Shown here piece by piece: positions 25,833 through 35,100 of a stretch of DNA of 64,000 nucleotides. The DNA lies in contig NZ_VOGO01000002.1 in NCBI RefSeq assembly GCF_007923355.1, forward strand, positions 496,001-560,000, in the 5' to 3' direction. The translations under genes and the position numbers were made by a program. Source of the stretch: Falsiphaeobacter marinintestinus (lineage in GTDB: Bacteria > Pseudomonadota > Alphaproteobacteria > Rhodobacterales > Rhodobacteraceae). Position 1 is the stretch's first letter; each line of letters begins with the position of its first letter. The notes below the pieces were generated by a model that ran no database searches, was not told the origin of the DNA, and saw nothing but the letters and a program-made list of their open reading frames with translations.

Positions 25833-27014
25833 ATGAGCAAGACCGAGTTTCCGGCCTTGGCCGGAGAAGGTGTGCCCCTGGTTCAGGAGGTGAAGCAGGC
25901 GATGACCGGCTTTGTCTCGGAGATCAAGGGCTTCCAAGACGAGATTCACACCAAACTGCAACAGACGGAAGAGCGACTGACCATGCTGGATCGTAAAACT
26001 CAAATCGCGGCACGCCCGCAGCTTTCGGCGGCCAATGACACAGGCGCCCCCCATCAAAAAGCGTTCGACGCTTATCTGCGGTCGGGCGATGACGACGGCT
26101 TGCGCGGGCTGGAGTTGGAAGGCAAAGCACTGTCGACGGCGGTGAATGTGGATGGCGGATACCTGGTGGATCCGCAGACCGCAGACATGGTGCAGTCGGT
26201 GCTGAATTCGACAGCGTCGATCCGGGCGATTGCGTCGGTGGTCAATGTCGAAGCGACGTCGTTTGACGTGCTGATTGATCATACCGAACTGGGCGCGGGC
26301 TGGGCCTCGGAAACCGGGTCGGTCACGGAAACGGCGACTCCGCAGATTGACCGGATCACCATTCCGCTGCACGAGCTGTCGGCATTGCCGAAAGCATCGC
26401 AGCGGCTGCTGGATGACAGCGCGTTTGACATCGAAAGCTGGTTGTCAGGCCGTATCGCCGACAAGTTCGCCCGCGCCGAGGCGGATGCGTTCATCAATGG
26501 GGATGGGTCGGACAAGCCGACCGGCATTCTGAACTATCCTGCCGTTGACAATGACGTCTGGGCCTGGGGCAGTCTGGGCTATGTGCCGACAGGGGTTGCC
26601 GGGGGCATCGATGATGGCGATGCGATTGTCGATCTGGTCTATGCGCTTGGGGCGCAGTATCGCGCAAATGGCACCTTCGTGATGAATTCGAAAACCGCCG
26701 GGGTGATCCGCAAGCTGAAGGATGCCGATGGCCGCTTCCTGTGGTCGGATGGTCTGGCCGCGGGTGAGCCTGCGCGTCTGATGGGGTATCCGGTGCTGAT
26801 TGCCGAGGATATGCCGGATGTGGCGACCGATAGCCATGCGATTGCGTTTGGTGATTTCTCGGCCGGGTACACCATTGCCGAGCGCCCGGATTTGCGCGTG
26901 CTGCGCGATCCGTTCAGCGCCAAGCCGCATGTCCTGTTCTATGCGACCAAGCGTGTCGGCGGGGATGTCAGCGACTTTGCGGCGATCAAACTGCTGAAAT
27001 TCGGCACTGCGTAA
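25833..27014 (+). CDS. GTA gp5, HK97-fold major capsid protein
   Basis: Main head protein, 393 residues. Residues 1 to about 95 form a scaffold-like delta domain with a coiled coil (VKQAMTGFVSEIKGFQDEIHTKLQQTEERLTMLDRK), expected to be removed by the gp4 protease near K98-A99 (before LSTAVNVDGG). The rest is the HK97 fold: GYLVDPQTADMV, then the long SFDVLIDHTELGAGWASETGSVTET region and the C-terminal KRVGGDVSDFAAIKLLKFG. The cleavage position is inferred by analogy. A 171-base gap with a weak hairpin follows. Confidence 0.95.
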   Translation: MSKTEFPALAGEGVPLVQEVKQAMTGFVSEIKGFQDEIHTKLQQTEERLTMLDRKTQIAARPQLSAANDTGAPHQKAFDAYLRSGDDDGLRGLELEGKALSTAVNVDGGYLVDPQTADMVQSVLNSTASIRAIASVVNVEATSFDVLIDHTELGAGWASETGSVTETATPQIDRITIPLHELSALPKASQRLLDDSAFDIESWLSGRIADKFARAEADAFINGDGSDKPTGILNYPAVDNDVWAWGSLGYVPTGVAGGIDDGDAIVDLVYALGAQYRANGTFVMNSKTAGVIRKLKDADGRFLWSDGLAAGEPARLMGYPVLIAEDMPDVATDSHAIAFGDFSAGYTIAERPDLRVLRDPFSAKPHVLFYATKRVGGDVSDFAAIKLLKFGTA

Positions 27015-27185
27015 GCGGTGACGGATCGCGGGGGGCCAGTGCGGCCCTTCGTGCGCGGGCGCGTGTCAGTTGAGACCCTCCATGTTGTCTAGCTGCTCCC
27101 CTCCGTCCGAGCGACATGGGGTGATGCGCGTCCGCATTTTGGCGACGATGAGGCCCGGAGGGGGTCGGATTTGCGGAGAGAATTC

Positions 27186-27785
27186 ATGATGTTGACCGAA
27201 GTGACCACCGTTGCCGATGCGGCTTTGCCGGTGGATGAGTTCAAGGCGCATTTGCGGCTGGGAACCGGGTTTGGCGAAGAAACCCTGCAGGACGCGGTGC
27301 TGACAAGTTTCCTGCGTGCGGCGATTGCGGCCATCGAAGGGCGCACGGGCAAGGTGTTGCTGAGCCGTGATTTCACCTGGGAGATCGCGGATTGGTCGGA
27401 TCGGTCTGGGCAAGGGCTGCCGGTGGCTCCGGTGAATGCGGTGTCTGCGGTGGTCTTGATCGGCGCGGATGAGAGCGAAACTGTCGTTGCGTATACGCTG
27501 TACCGGTTGCGCCGGGATGCGGTTGAACCGCGCCTGTTTCCAACCGGCACGCTGCTGCCTCGGGTCGAGACCAAGGGCAGTGTGCGGATCAATTTCAACG
27601 CCGGGATGTCATCGGACTGGGGCGGGTTGCCCGCTGATCTGGGGCAGGCGGTGCTGCTGCTGGCGGCGCATTATTACGAATACCGGGACGAGACCGCGTT
27701 GGGCGAAGGGTGCATGCCGTTTGGTGTGAGCAGCCTGTTGCAACGCTATCGCAAGCTGCGGGTCACGTTGGGAGGGGTGCAATGA
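27186..27785 (+). CDS. GTA gp6, head-tail adaptor protein
   Basis: Protein of 199 residues corresponding to the adaptor ring attached to the portal in the RcGTA structure. Helical N-terminal part (VDEFKAHLRLG, LQDAVLTSFLRAAIAAIEGRTGKVLL) fits the phage gp6-like connector fold. I chose ATG 27186 because GGAGAG precedes it; ATG 27189 is adjacent and an upstream TTG is unlikely. The stop overlaps the gp7 start (ATGA). Confidence 0.88.
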   Translation: MMLTEVTTVADAALPVDEFKAHLRLGTGFGEETLQDAVLTSFLRAAIAAIEGRTGKVLLSRDFTWEIADWSDRSGQGLPVAPVNAVSAVVLIGADESETVVAYTLYRLRRDAVEPRLFPTGTLLPRVETKGSVRINFNAGMSSDWGGLPADLGQAVLLLAAHYYEYRDETALGEGCMPFGVSSLLQRYRKLRVTLGGVQ

Positions 27786-28120
27786 AACAGCCCAACCTGA
27801 ACCGAAAGCTGGTTTTGGAAGCCCCCGCGCGCGTCAGCGACGGCGCGGGCGGGTTTTCCGAAATCTGGACTGCCTTGGGTGAGCTTTGGGCCGAGATGCG
27901 GGCCCGCACCGGACGTGAGCGCGCCGAGGCCGGGATGCCGGTATCGGCGGTCGCTTACAGGATCGTGGTGCGGGCGGCGCCTGTGGGGTCGGCAATGCGG
28001 CCGACCCCGGAGCAGCGGTTACGGGACGGCGCGCGGGTGTTCGTGATCCGCGCGGTGGCCGATGTGGATGCGCAGGGGCGGTTTCTGACCTGTTTCGCAG
28101 ATGAGGAGACAGCGGCATGA
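27782..28120 (+). CDS. GTA gp7, head closure (stopper) protein
   Basis: Small beta-rich protein of 112 residues from ATG 27782. The order LNRKLVLEAPARVSDGAGGFSEIWTALGELWAEMRARTGRE matches the phage head-tail joining family. In the RcGTA particle it forms the stopper ring below the adaptor. Coupled by ATGA overlaps to both gp6 and gp8. Confidence 0.87.
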   Translation: MKQPNLNRKLVLEAPARVSDGAGGFSEIWTALGELWAEMRARTGRERAEAGMPVSAVAYRIVVRAAPVGSAMRPTPEQRLRDGARVFVIRAVADVDAQGRFLTCFADEETAA

Positions 28121-28530
28121 GCTATGGAATGGCGGGGCCGCTGCAGGCCGCGATTTATCAGCATTTGCTGTCTGATGCTGGCGTTTCGGCGCTGATCGGG
28201 GGGGCGGTCTATGACGCGCTGCCCGCCGGGGACGTACCGGCGACCTATGTCAGCATCGGCCTGGAGGATGTGCGCGACGCCTCGGACAAAAGCGGCGCCG
28301 GGGCGCAGCATCGGATTACCATTTCGGTGATCAGTGACGCGACAGGTTTTGCGACGGCCAAGGACGTGGCAGGCGCGGTCAGCGATGCGCTGGACGGTGC
28401 TCCGCTGAGCCTGAGCCGGGGCCGATTGGTGGGGCTGTGGTTCGAGCGGGCGCGGGCGCGTCGCGACGGGACAGCCCAGCAGTTGCGGCGCATTGATCTG
28501 AAGTTCCGCGCGCGTGTGGAAGACGATTAA
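28117..28530 (+). CDS. GTA gp8, tail terminator protein (DUF3168)
   Basis: Protein of 137 residues that caps the tail tube where it meets the head. Typical DUF3168 pattern: AAIYQHLLSDAGVSALIGGAVYDALP, then TYVSIGLEDVRDASDKSG and HRITISVISDATGFATAKDVAGAVSDAL. ATG 28117 overlaps the gp7 stop. Confidence 0.9.
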   Translation: MSYGMAGPLQAAIYQHLLSDAGVSALIGGAVYDALPAGDVPATYVSIGLEDVRDASDKSGAGAQHRITISVISDATGFATAKDVAGAVSDALDGAPLSLSRGRLVGLWFERARARRDGTAQQLRRIDLKFRARVEDD

Positions 28531-28554
28531 CCCTTCAACCATTGGAGAATAGGC

Positions 28555-28968
28555 ATGGGTGCCCAGAACGGTAAGGACCTGCTGGTCAAAGTCGACATGA
28601 CCGGCAGCGGTCAGTTTGAAACCATTGCGGGGCTGCGCGCCACGCGAGTCAGTTTTAACGCGGAAAGTGTGGATGTGACGAGCCTGGAAAGCCAGGGCGG
28701 CTGGCGCGAGCTGTTGTCGGGGGCCGGGGTGAAATCGGCGTCGATTTCAGGATCGGGCGTGTTCAAGGATGAAGGTACCGACGAGCGGGCGCGCCAGTTG
28801 TTCTTTGACGGCGAAACGCCTGCCTTTCAGGTGATCATCCCGGATTTCGGCATTGTAGAGGGTGCGTTTCAGGTGACCTCGCTTGAATATGCCGGATCGC
28901 ACAATGGCGAGGCCACGTATGAAATGGCGATGGCAAGCGCCGGGGCGCTGACCTTTACGGGGCTCTGA
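28555..28968 (+). CDS. GTA gp9, major tail tube protein
   Basis: Protein of 137 residues that polymerises to the tail tube. Sequence GAQNGKDLLVKVDMTGSGQFETIAGLRATRVSFNAESVDVTSLES and the later ASISGSGVFKDEGTDERAR fit the phage major tail family. A clear SD (GGAGAATAGGC) and a 24-base gap before the gene, unlike its overlapped neighbours, suit a protein needed in many copies. Confidence 0.92.
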   Translation: MGAQNGKDLLVKVDMTGSGQFETIAGLRATRVSFNAESVDVTSLESQGGWRELLSGAGVKSASISGSGVFKDEGTDERARQLFFDGETPAFQVIIPDFGIVEGAFQVTSLEYAGSHNGEATYEMAMASAGALTFTGL

Positions 28969-28970
28969 TC

Positions 28971-29291
28971 ATGGCCAATCCGTGGACGGGGGAAGTGGCG
29001 TTGGTCATCGACGGGCAGCGGAGCGTTATGAAGCTGACGCTTGGGGCCTTGGCCGAACTTGAGGCGTCGCTGGACGCGGGGTCTCTGGTTGAGCTGGTGG
29101 AACGGTTCGAAGGCGGGCGGTTTTCCAGTCGCGAGGTTCTGGCGTTGGTGGTTGCGGGCTTGCGCGGGGGCGGGGCCGATATCGCGGCGGCGGACCTGAT
29201 GCAGGCCGAGATTGACGGCGGGCCGATGGAAGCGGCCCGCGCGGCAGCCGAGTTGCTGGCGCGCGCCTTCATGGTGCCGGGGGTCACGTGA
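28971..29291 (+). CDS. GTA gp10, tail assembly chaperone-type protein
   Basis: Protein of 106 residues of the GTA gp10 family. Start ATG 28971 lies two bases after the gp9 stop. Pattern WTGEVALVIDGQRSVMKLTLGALAELEASLDAGSLVELVERFEGG is characteristic. Together with the next small gene it occupies the place of the tail-chaperone pair in siphophages. Confidence 0.88.
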   Translation: MANPWTGEVALVIDGQRSVMKLTLGALAELEASLDAGSLVELVERFEGGRFSSREVLALVVAGLRGGGADIAAADLMQAEIDGGPMEAARAAAELLARAFMVPGVT

Positions 29292-29491
29292 GCGGGATCG
29301 ACTGGCCCGCGCTGATGCGGGCCGGGTTGGAGGGGCTGCGCCTGACACCGGATCAGTTCTGGCGGCTGACCCCGGCCGAGCTGCGGCTGATGCTGGGGCA
29401 AGGTGCGGGGCAGGCTCCGCTGAACCGGTCGGGACTGGACGCGCTGATGGCGGCCTGGCCGGACCGCAGAGAGGATGAGAGCGATGAGTGA
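29288..29491 (+). CDS. GTA gp10.1, small tail assembly chaperone
   Basis: Protein of 67 residues starting at GTG 29288, overlapping the gp10 stop (GTGA). The sequence IDWPALMRAGLEGLRLTPDQFWRLTPAELRLMLG is the usual signature of the small rcc01693-type phage tail chaperone. Its end overlaps the tape-measure start by eight bases. Confidence 0.88.
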   Translation: MSGIDWPALMRAGLEGLRLTPDQFWRLTPAELRLMLGQGAGQAPLNRSGLDALMAAWPDRREDESDE

Positions 29492-30143
29492 TCAGGACGG
29501 AGTGTCAGATCTGCGCGACGCGTCAGAGGGGCTGGAAGACAGCCTGTCGAGCGCGGCGAACATGGCGGCGGGGTTCGATGCCGAACTGCGCCGGGTGCGC
29601 GAGGCTTTGGCGGCGACAGGCAAGGATGCGCAATCGTTGGAACGCGGGTTGTCCAAGGGCCTGCGCCGGGCGTTTGACGGGGTGGTGTTTGATGGCATGA
29701 AGCTGTCGGATGCGTTGGAAACCGTGGCCCGGTCGATGATCCAGACCAGCTATGCGGCGGCGATCAAACCGGTGACCAATCAAATCGGCGGGCTGTTTGC
29801 GGATGGCGTCACCAGCCTTGTGAAAAGCATTCTGCCTTTTGCCGACGGTGCGAGTTTCAGTCAGGGCCGGGTGATGCCGTTTGCCAATGGCGGCGTTGTC
29901 AGCAGTCCGACCATGTTCCCGATGCGCGGTGGCACCGGGCTGATGGGCGAGGCTGGGCCCGAGGCGATCATGCCGCTGACCCGTGGCGCCGACGGCAAGC
30001 TGGGCGTGCGCAGCGCGGGCGGTGGATCGACGACTGTCGTGATGAACGTCACCACCCCGGATGTGCAGGGGTTTCAGCGCAGCAAGGGGCAGATCGCGGC
30101 GCAGATGAGCCGGGCCTTGGGGCGCGGCGCGCGCAATCGCTAA
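29484..30143 (+). CDS. GTA gp11, tape measure protein
   Basis: Sets tail length; 219 residues from ATG 29484, equal to the very short R. capsulatus tape measure and far below the size in long-tailed phages, as expected for a short tail. N-terminal coiled-coil region (EDSLSSAANMAAGFDAELRRVREAL), central hydrophobic helices (KPVTNQIGGLFADGVTSLVKSIL), then a glycine-rich part with GGVVSSPTMFPMRGGTGLMGEAGPEAIMPLTR. An ATG three codons earlier is possible. Confidence 0.9.
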   Translation: MSDQDGVSDLRDASEGLEDSLSSAANMAAGFDAELRRVREALAATGKDAQSLERGLSKGLRRAFDGVVFDGMKLSDALETVARSMIQTSYAAAIKPVTNQIGGLFADGVTSLVKSILPFADGASFSQGRVMPFANGGVVSSPTMFPMRGGTGLMGEAGPEAIMPLTRGADGKLGVRSAGGGSTTVVMNVTTPDVQGFQRSKGQIAAQMSRALGRGARNR

Positions 30144-30158
30144 TTCGGGGAGCAGGAC

Positions 30159-30791
30159 ATGAGTTTTCATGATGTGAGATTTCCGGCCTCGCTGAGCTTT
30201 GGCTCGGTCGGGGGGCCAGAGCGGCGGACCGATATCGTGACGCTGGCCAACGGGTTCGAGGAACGCAACACGCCCTGGGCGCATTCACGCAGGCGCTATG
30301 ATGCGGGTCTGGGGATGCGGTCGCTGGACGACATCGAAACGCTGATCGCGTTTTTCGAGGCGCGGCGTGGGCAGATTTACGGGTTCCGCTGGAAGGACTG
30401 GTCGGATTTCAAGACCGCGAAAGCCTCGCAAGAGGTGCGGTTTGACGATCAGGTGATCGGGGACGGCGATGGCAGTTCCGTCCAGTTCCAGCTGAGTAAG
30501 ACGTATCGGTCGGGCGCGTTCACTTATGCCCGTCCGATTTCGAAACCCGTGGTCGGGTCGGTGCGTGTGGGGATCGGGCAGGATGAACTGCGCGACGGCG
30601 TCGACTATGAGATCGATGCGGGCACGGGCCTGGTGACATTCGCGTTTGCGCCGGGCGAAGAGGCGAAAGTGGTGGCCGGGTTTGAATTTGACGTGCCGGT
30701 GCGGTTTGACACGGATCGGATTCAGACAAGCGTGGCCAGCTTTCAGGCCGGCGATGTGCCGAATGTTCCAGTGGTCGAGGTGCGGGTCTGA
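30159..30791 (+). CDS. GTA gp12, distal tail protein (DUF2460)
   Basis: Protein of 210 residues joining tail tube and baseplate. DUF2460 features: DVRFPASLSFGSVGGPERRTDIVTLANGFEERNTPWAHSRRRYDAG, then FFEARRGQIYGFRWKDWSDFK and GVDYEIDAGTGLVTFAFAPG. The start has SD GGGAGCAGGAC; the stop overlaps the next start (TGATG). Confidence 0.93.
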   Translation: MSFHDVRFPASLSFGSVGGPERRTDIVTLANGFEERNTPWAHSRRRYDAGLGMRSLDDIETLIAFFEARRGQIYGFRWKDWSDFKTAKASQEVRFDDQVIGDGDGSSVQFQLSKTYRSGAFTYARPISKPVVGSVRVGIGQDELRDGVDYEIDAGTGLVTFAFAPGEEAKVVAGFEFDVPVRFDTDRIQTSVASFQAGDVPNVPVVEVRV

Positions 30792-31678
30792 TGGCTGGGC
30801 AGGACGCGGCGTTTCGCGCGCATGTTGAGAGCGGGCTGACGACCCTGTGCCGGTGCTGGGCAATCACGCGCAGCGATGGGGTGCAATACGGGTTTACGGA
30901 TCACGATTGTGCTTTGGTGTTCGACGGTTTGACGTTCAAAGCCGACACGGGCTTGAGCGCGTTGGCGTTGCAGCAAAGTACGGGGCTGTCGGTCGATAAC
31001 TCGGAAGCGGTGGGTGCGCTGAGCGATGCGGCTGTGCGCGAAGAGGATATCGAGGCCGGGCGCTTTGACGGGGCCGAGGTGCGGGCGTGGCTGGTGAATT
31101 GGGCCGATGTATCGGTGCGTTGGCTGCAGTTTCGCGGGGCTTTGGGTGAGATCCGGCGCAGCGGCGGGCAGTTCAACGCCGAGTTGCGCGGGCTGACCGA
31201 CAAGCTGAACCGGCCCTTGGGGCGGGTGTATCAAAAGCCGTGCACGGCAGTGCTGGGTGACAGGAACTGCGGGTTTGATCTGTCAGAGCCGGGGTATTTC
31301 ACGGAAAGGCCTGTTGAAGACCTTGGTGACGGGCGGGCCTATCGCTGGGCGGATCTGAACGAGTTTGAACCGGGGTGGTTTGCGCGTGGCAGGCTGTCGG
31401 TTCTGTCGGGGCAGGCCAGCGGGCTATGGGGCGCGATCAAGCGGGACTGGATCGATGATGGTGTCCGCGTGATCGAGCTGTGGGAGCCGATCCGGGGTGG
31501 CATCGGGACCGGCGATATGGTGCGGCTGGAAGCTGGTTGTGACAAACGGTTCGACACCTGTCGTCTCAAGTTCAACAACCTGCCGAACTATCAGGGGTTT
31601 CCGGACATCCCGTCCGACGACTGGATGATGGCGGTGCCCAAGCAAAGCGGCACCAATTCGGGCGGGAGCCTGAGGTGA
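30791..31678 (+). CDS. GTA gp13, tail hub protein (DUF2163)
   Basis: Baseplate hub of 295 residues. DUF2163 pattern: GLTTLCRCWAITRSDGVQYGFTDHDCALVFDGLTF, then LGRVYQKPCTAVLGDRNCGFDLS. The C-terminal part has conserved cysteines (LEAGCDKRFDTCRLKFNNLPNYQGFPDIP), which in R. capsulatus bind an iron-sulphur cluster according to the published particle structure. Overlaps gp12 and gp14. Confidence 0.92.
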   Translation: MAGQDAAFRAHVESGLTTLCRCWAITRSDGVQYGFTDHDCALVFDGLTFKADTGLSALALQQSTGLSVDNSEAVGALSDAAVREEDIEAGRFDGAEVRAWLVNWADVSVRWLQFRGALGEIRRSGGQFNAELRGLTDKLNRPLGRVYQKPCTAVLGDRNCGFDLSEPGYFTERPVEDLGDGRAYRWADLNEFEPGWFARGRLSVLSGQASGLWGAIKRDWIDDGVRVIELWEPIRGGIGTGDMVRLEAGCDKRFDTCRLKFNNLPNYQGFPDIPSDDWMMAVPKQSGTNSGGSLR

Positions 31679-32145
31679 TGGGCGGGCGCGCAGAGGTTGT
31701 GGCGGCGGCAAGACGCTGGATCGGGACACCGTATCGGCATCAGGCGTCGGTGCGGGGCGCGGGCACCGATTGTCTGGGCCTTGTGCGCGGGGTGTGGCGC
31801 GACGTGCTGGGCGGTGAGCCTGAAACGGTGCCTGCCTATTCGATGGACTGGTCTGAACCGCAAGGTGAAGAACGCATGTGGGCGGCGGCCTGTCGTCACC
31901 TGCGCGAAAAGCCTTTGGGCGCGGTTGAGAGTGGCGACGTGATCCTGTTTCGGATGCGGGCGGGATCGGTCGCGAAACATGTGGGGATCGTGTCGGACAC
32001 GGGCCCGGGTCAGGCGTTCATTCACGCGTATTCGGGTCATGGCGTGGTCGAAAGCCCGCTAAGCGCGCCCTGGGCGCGGCGGATCGTGGCGCGGTTCGAA
32101 TACCCGATTGAAAATGCAACTGAAATTCCGGCGGAGGTGCTCTGA
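31678..32145 (+). CDS. GTA gp14, NlpC/P60-family tail peptidase
   Basis: Cysteine peptidase of 155 residues thought to open recipient peptidoglycan. From ATG 31678, catalytic C32 is in GTDCLGLVRG and H101 in KHVGIVSD; ARRWIGTPYRHQASVRGAG is typical. A GTG at 31675 overlapping the gp13 stop is an equally plausible start. Stop overlaps the gp15 ATG (TGATG). Confidence 0.93.
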   Translation: MGGRAEVVAAARRWIGTPYRHQASVRGAGTDCLGLVRGVWRDVLGGEPETVPAYSMDWSEPQGEERMWAAACRHLREKPLGAVESGDVILFRMRAGSVAKHVGIVSDTGPGQAFIHAYSGHGVVESPLSAPWARRIVARFEYPIENATEIPAEVL

Positions 32146-35100
32146 TGGCGACGATTGTTCTTTCTGCGGTCGGGGCCGCTGTCGGCGGGTCGATTGGCGG
32201 TACGGTGGCCGGGCTGACGGCGGTTGCGCTTGGCCGGGCGGCGGGCGCCACTTTGGGCCGGATCATCGACCAGCGGTTGCTGGGCGTGGGATCGGACCCT
32301 GTCGAGACCGGCAAGGTTGACCGGTTTCGCCTGACCCAGACCGGGGACGGGGCGCCAGTTACCCAGATTTATGGCCGGATGCGATTAGGCGGGCAGGTCA
32401 TCTGGGCCTCGGATTTTCAGGAATCCTCGACAACGACGGGGGGCGGCAAGGGGTCTGCCCCTAAACCCAAAACGACGACCTACAGCTATTCGGTGTCCAT
32501 GGCGATTGCCCTTTGCGAGGGCGAGATTGCGACGGTTGGCCGGGTCTGGGCCGACGGCGAGGAAGTCGCGCCCGACGACCTGAACATGCGAGTCTATGTC
32601 GGCAGCCGGGATCAGGCACCCGATCCGTTGATGGAGGCGATTGAGGGCACAGGGCAGGTGCCAGCCTATCGCGGAACGGCCTATGTGGTGATGGAAAACC
32701 TGTCGTTGGAGCAATTCGGCAACCGGGTGCCGCAGTTTTCGTTCGAGGTTATCCGTCCGGTACAGCCCGAGGCCGAGGAATTTGCGCAGGATCTGGGGCA
32801 GATCGTGCGGGGCGTTGCGATGATGCCCGGAACCGGGGAATACGCGTTGGCGACCAGCAGCGTGTATTACTCGAACGGGCAGGGTGGTCAGTGGGCCGCC
32901 AACATCAACACGCCGTCGGGCAAAAGCGATTTTGCGACGTCTCTGGATGCGTTGTCGGAAGAATTGCCAACTTGCGATGCGGCGTCTTTGATCGTGTCCT
33001 GGTTCGGCGATGATCTGCGCTGTGGGACCTGTTCCATCGTGCCCAAGGTCGAGCAGCAAGAAGCTGACGGAGCGGGAATGCCGTGGTCTGTGTCTGGGCT
33101 GTCGCGGGCTGCGGCGACGCCGATTACACGGGTTGAGGACCGGCCGATCTATGGCGGCACGCCAGCGGACGGGGCGGTGATCGAAGCGATCCGGGATATG
33201 CGCGCAGCGGGGCGGCGGGTGATGTTTTATCCGTTCATCCTGATGGAGCAATTGGTGGGCAATGCGTTGCCGAACCCCTGGACCGGTGAAGACGGGCAAC
33301 CGCACCTGCCGTGGCGCGGGCGGATCACCTTGTCGGTGGCACCCGGTCAAGAGGGCAGCCCGGATGGAACGGCGGCGGCGGATGCCGAAGTTGCTGCGTT
33401 TTTCGGAACGGCCTCGGCTGCTGATTTTGCGGTGAGTGATGGGGGGGTGACATATTCGGGGTCTGCGGATTGGGGGTTTCGCCGCTTCATCCTGCATTAC
33501 GCGGCTTTGTGTGCGGCCGCGGGGGGCGTGGAGTCATTCTGTATCGGGTCCGAGATGCGTGGACTGACGCAGATCCGGGGGGCAGCTGGCTTTCCGGCGG
33601 TCCAGGCCTTGCGCGATTTAGCGTCTGAAGTCCGTGTGCTTTTGGGGCCGGACGTCAAGATCGGCTATGCAGCGGATTGGTCGGAGTACTTCGGGTATTC
33701 TCCGGACGACGGCAGCGGGGATCGGTTTTTCCACCTTGATCCGCTTTGGGCGGATGAGGTCATCGATTTCATCGGGATCGACAATTACATGCCGGTGTCG
33801 GACTGGCGGGATGGCGAGGATCATACGGACCTTAAGGCGGGCTGGCAGGACATCTATGATCCTGCTTATCTGGACAGCAATGTCGAAGGTGGCGAGGGGT
33901 ATGACTGGTATTACCATTCCGACGCCGCGCGGGATGCGCAGGTCCGCACCCCGATCGAAGACCTGGCGCATGGCGAGCCTTGGATTTGGCGGTACAAGGA
34001 TTTGCGCAGCTGGTGGTCTCAGCCGCATCGCGAGCGGATTGGCGGCGTGCGCCAAGAAGCGGCGACCGACTGGGTGCCGGAATCCAAGCCGATCTGGTTC
34101 ACCGAACTGGGCTGCGCCGCCGTCGACAAAGGCACGAACGAGCCGAACAAGTTCCTTGATCCGAAATCATCCGAGTCCAGTTTGCCGAAGTATTCCAATG
34201 GGATGCGGGACGATCTGATCCAGATCAGTTATCTGAGGGCGGTTCTGGGCCATTGGGCACAAGGGGATGCCAACCCGGTTTCAGGGATTTACGGCGGTCC
34301 CATGATCGACCTGGACAATGCCTATGTCTGGGCCTGGGATGCACGTCCGTTTCCGGCGTTTCCCAACACCGCTGATCAGTGGAGCGATGGCGCGAACTAT
34401 GCCACCGGTCACTGGTTGAACGGGCGCGCCGGAATACGCACGCTGGCTTCGGTCGTGGCCGAGATTTGCCAGCGGGCCGAGGTGACTGACATTGATACGT
34501 CGGCGTTGTTCGGGGTGGTGCGGGGATATGTGGTCGAGGATGTGTCGGATGCGCGGGCGGCGTTGCAGCCGCTGATGCTGCGCTATGGGTTTGACGCCAT
34601 CGAACGCGATGGCGCGCTGGTGTTCGTGATGCGGCAAGGCGGTCGGGCGACAGATCTGGACCCGGAGCGGTTTGTCGAGACCAGCGAACTGGACGGCGGG
34701 CTGGAACAGACTCGGGACTCTGAGGTCGAAATGACCGGGCGCGTGCGGGTTCGGTTTATCGAAACCGGGGCCGATTATGAGGTGGCTGCCGAAGAGGCCG
34801 TATTGCCAACCGATGCGACCCATTCAGTCACGTCCAACGATCTGGCGTTGTCGATGACCCGGGGCGAGGGACGGCATGTGGCCGAACGCTGGTTGAGCGA
34901 GGCACGTATTTCCCGCGACTCCGTCCGGTTCGGATTGCCGCCGTCCGAGATGGCTTTGGGGGCCGGGGATGTGGTGCGCTTACCGGGAGACGGAGATGAG
35001 CGCGACGCGTTGTATCGGATCGACAGCGTCGAGCAATCCGGGTTCCAGTTGATTGACGCTGTGCGGATCGAACCGCAGGTCTATCTGCCCTCGGAAGGGG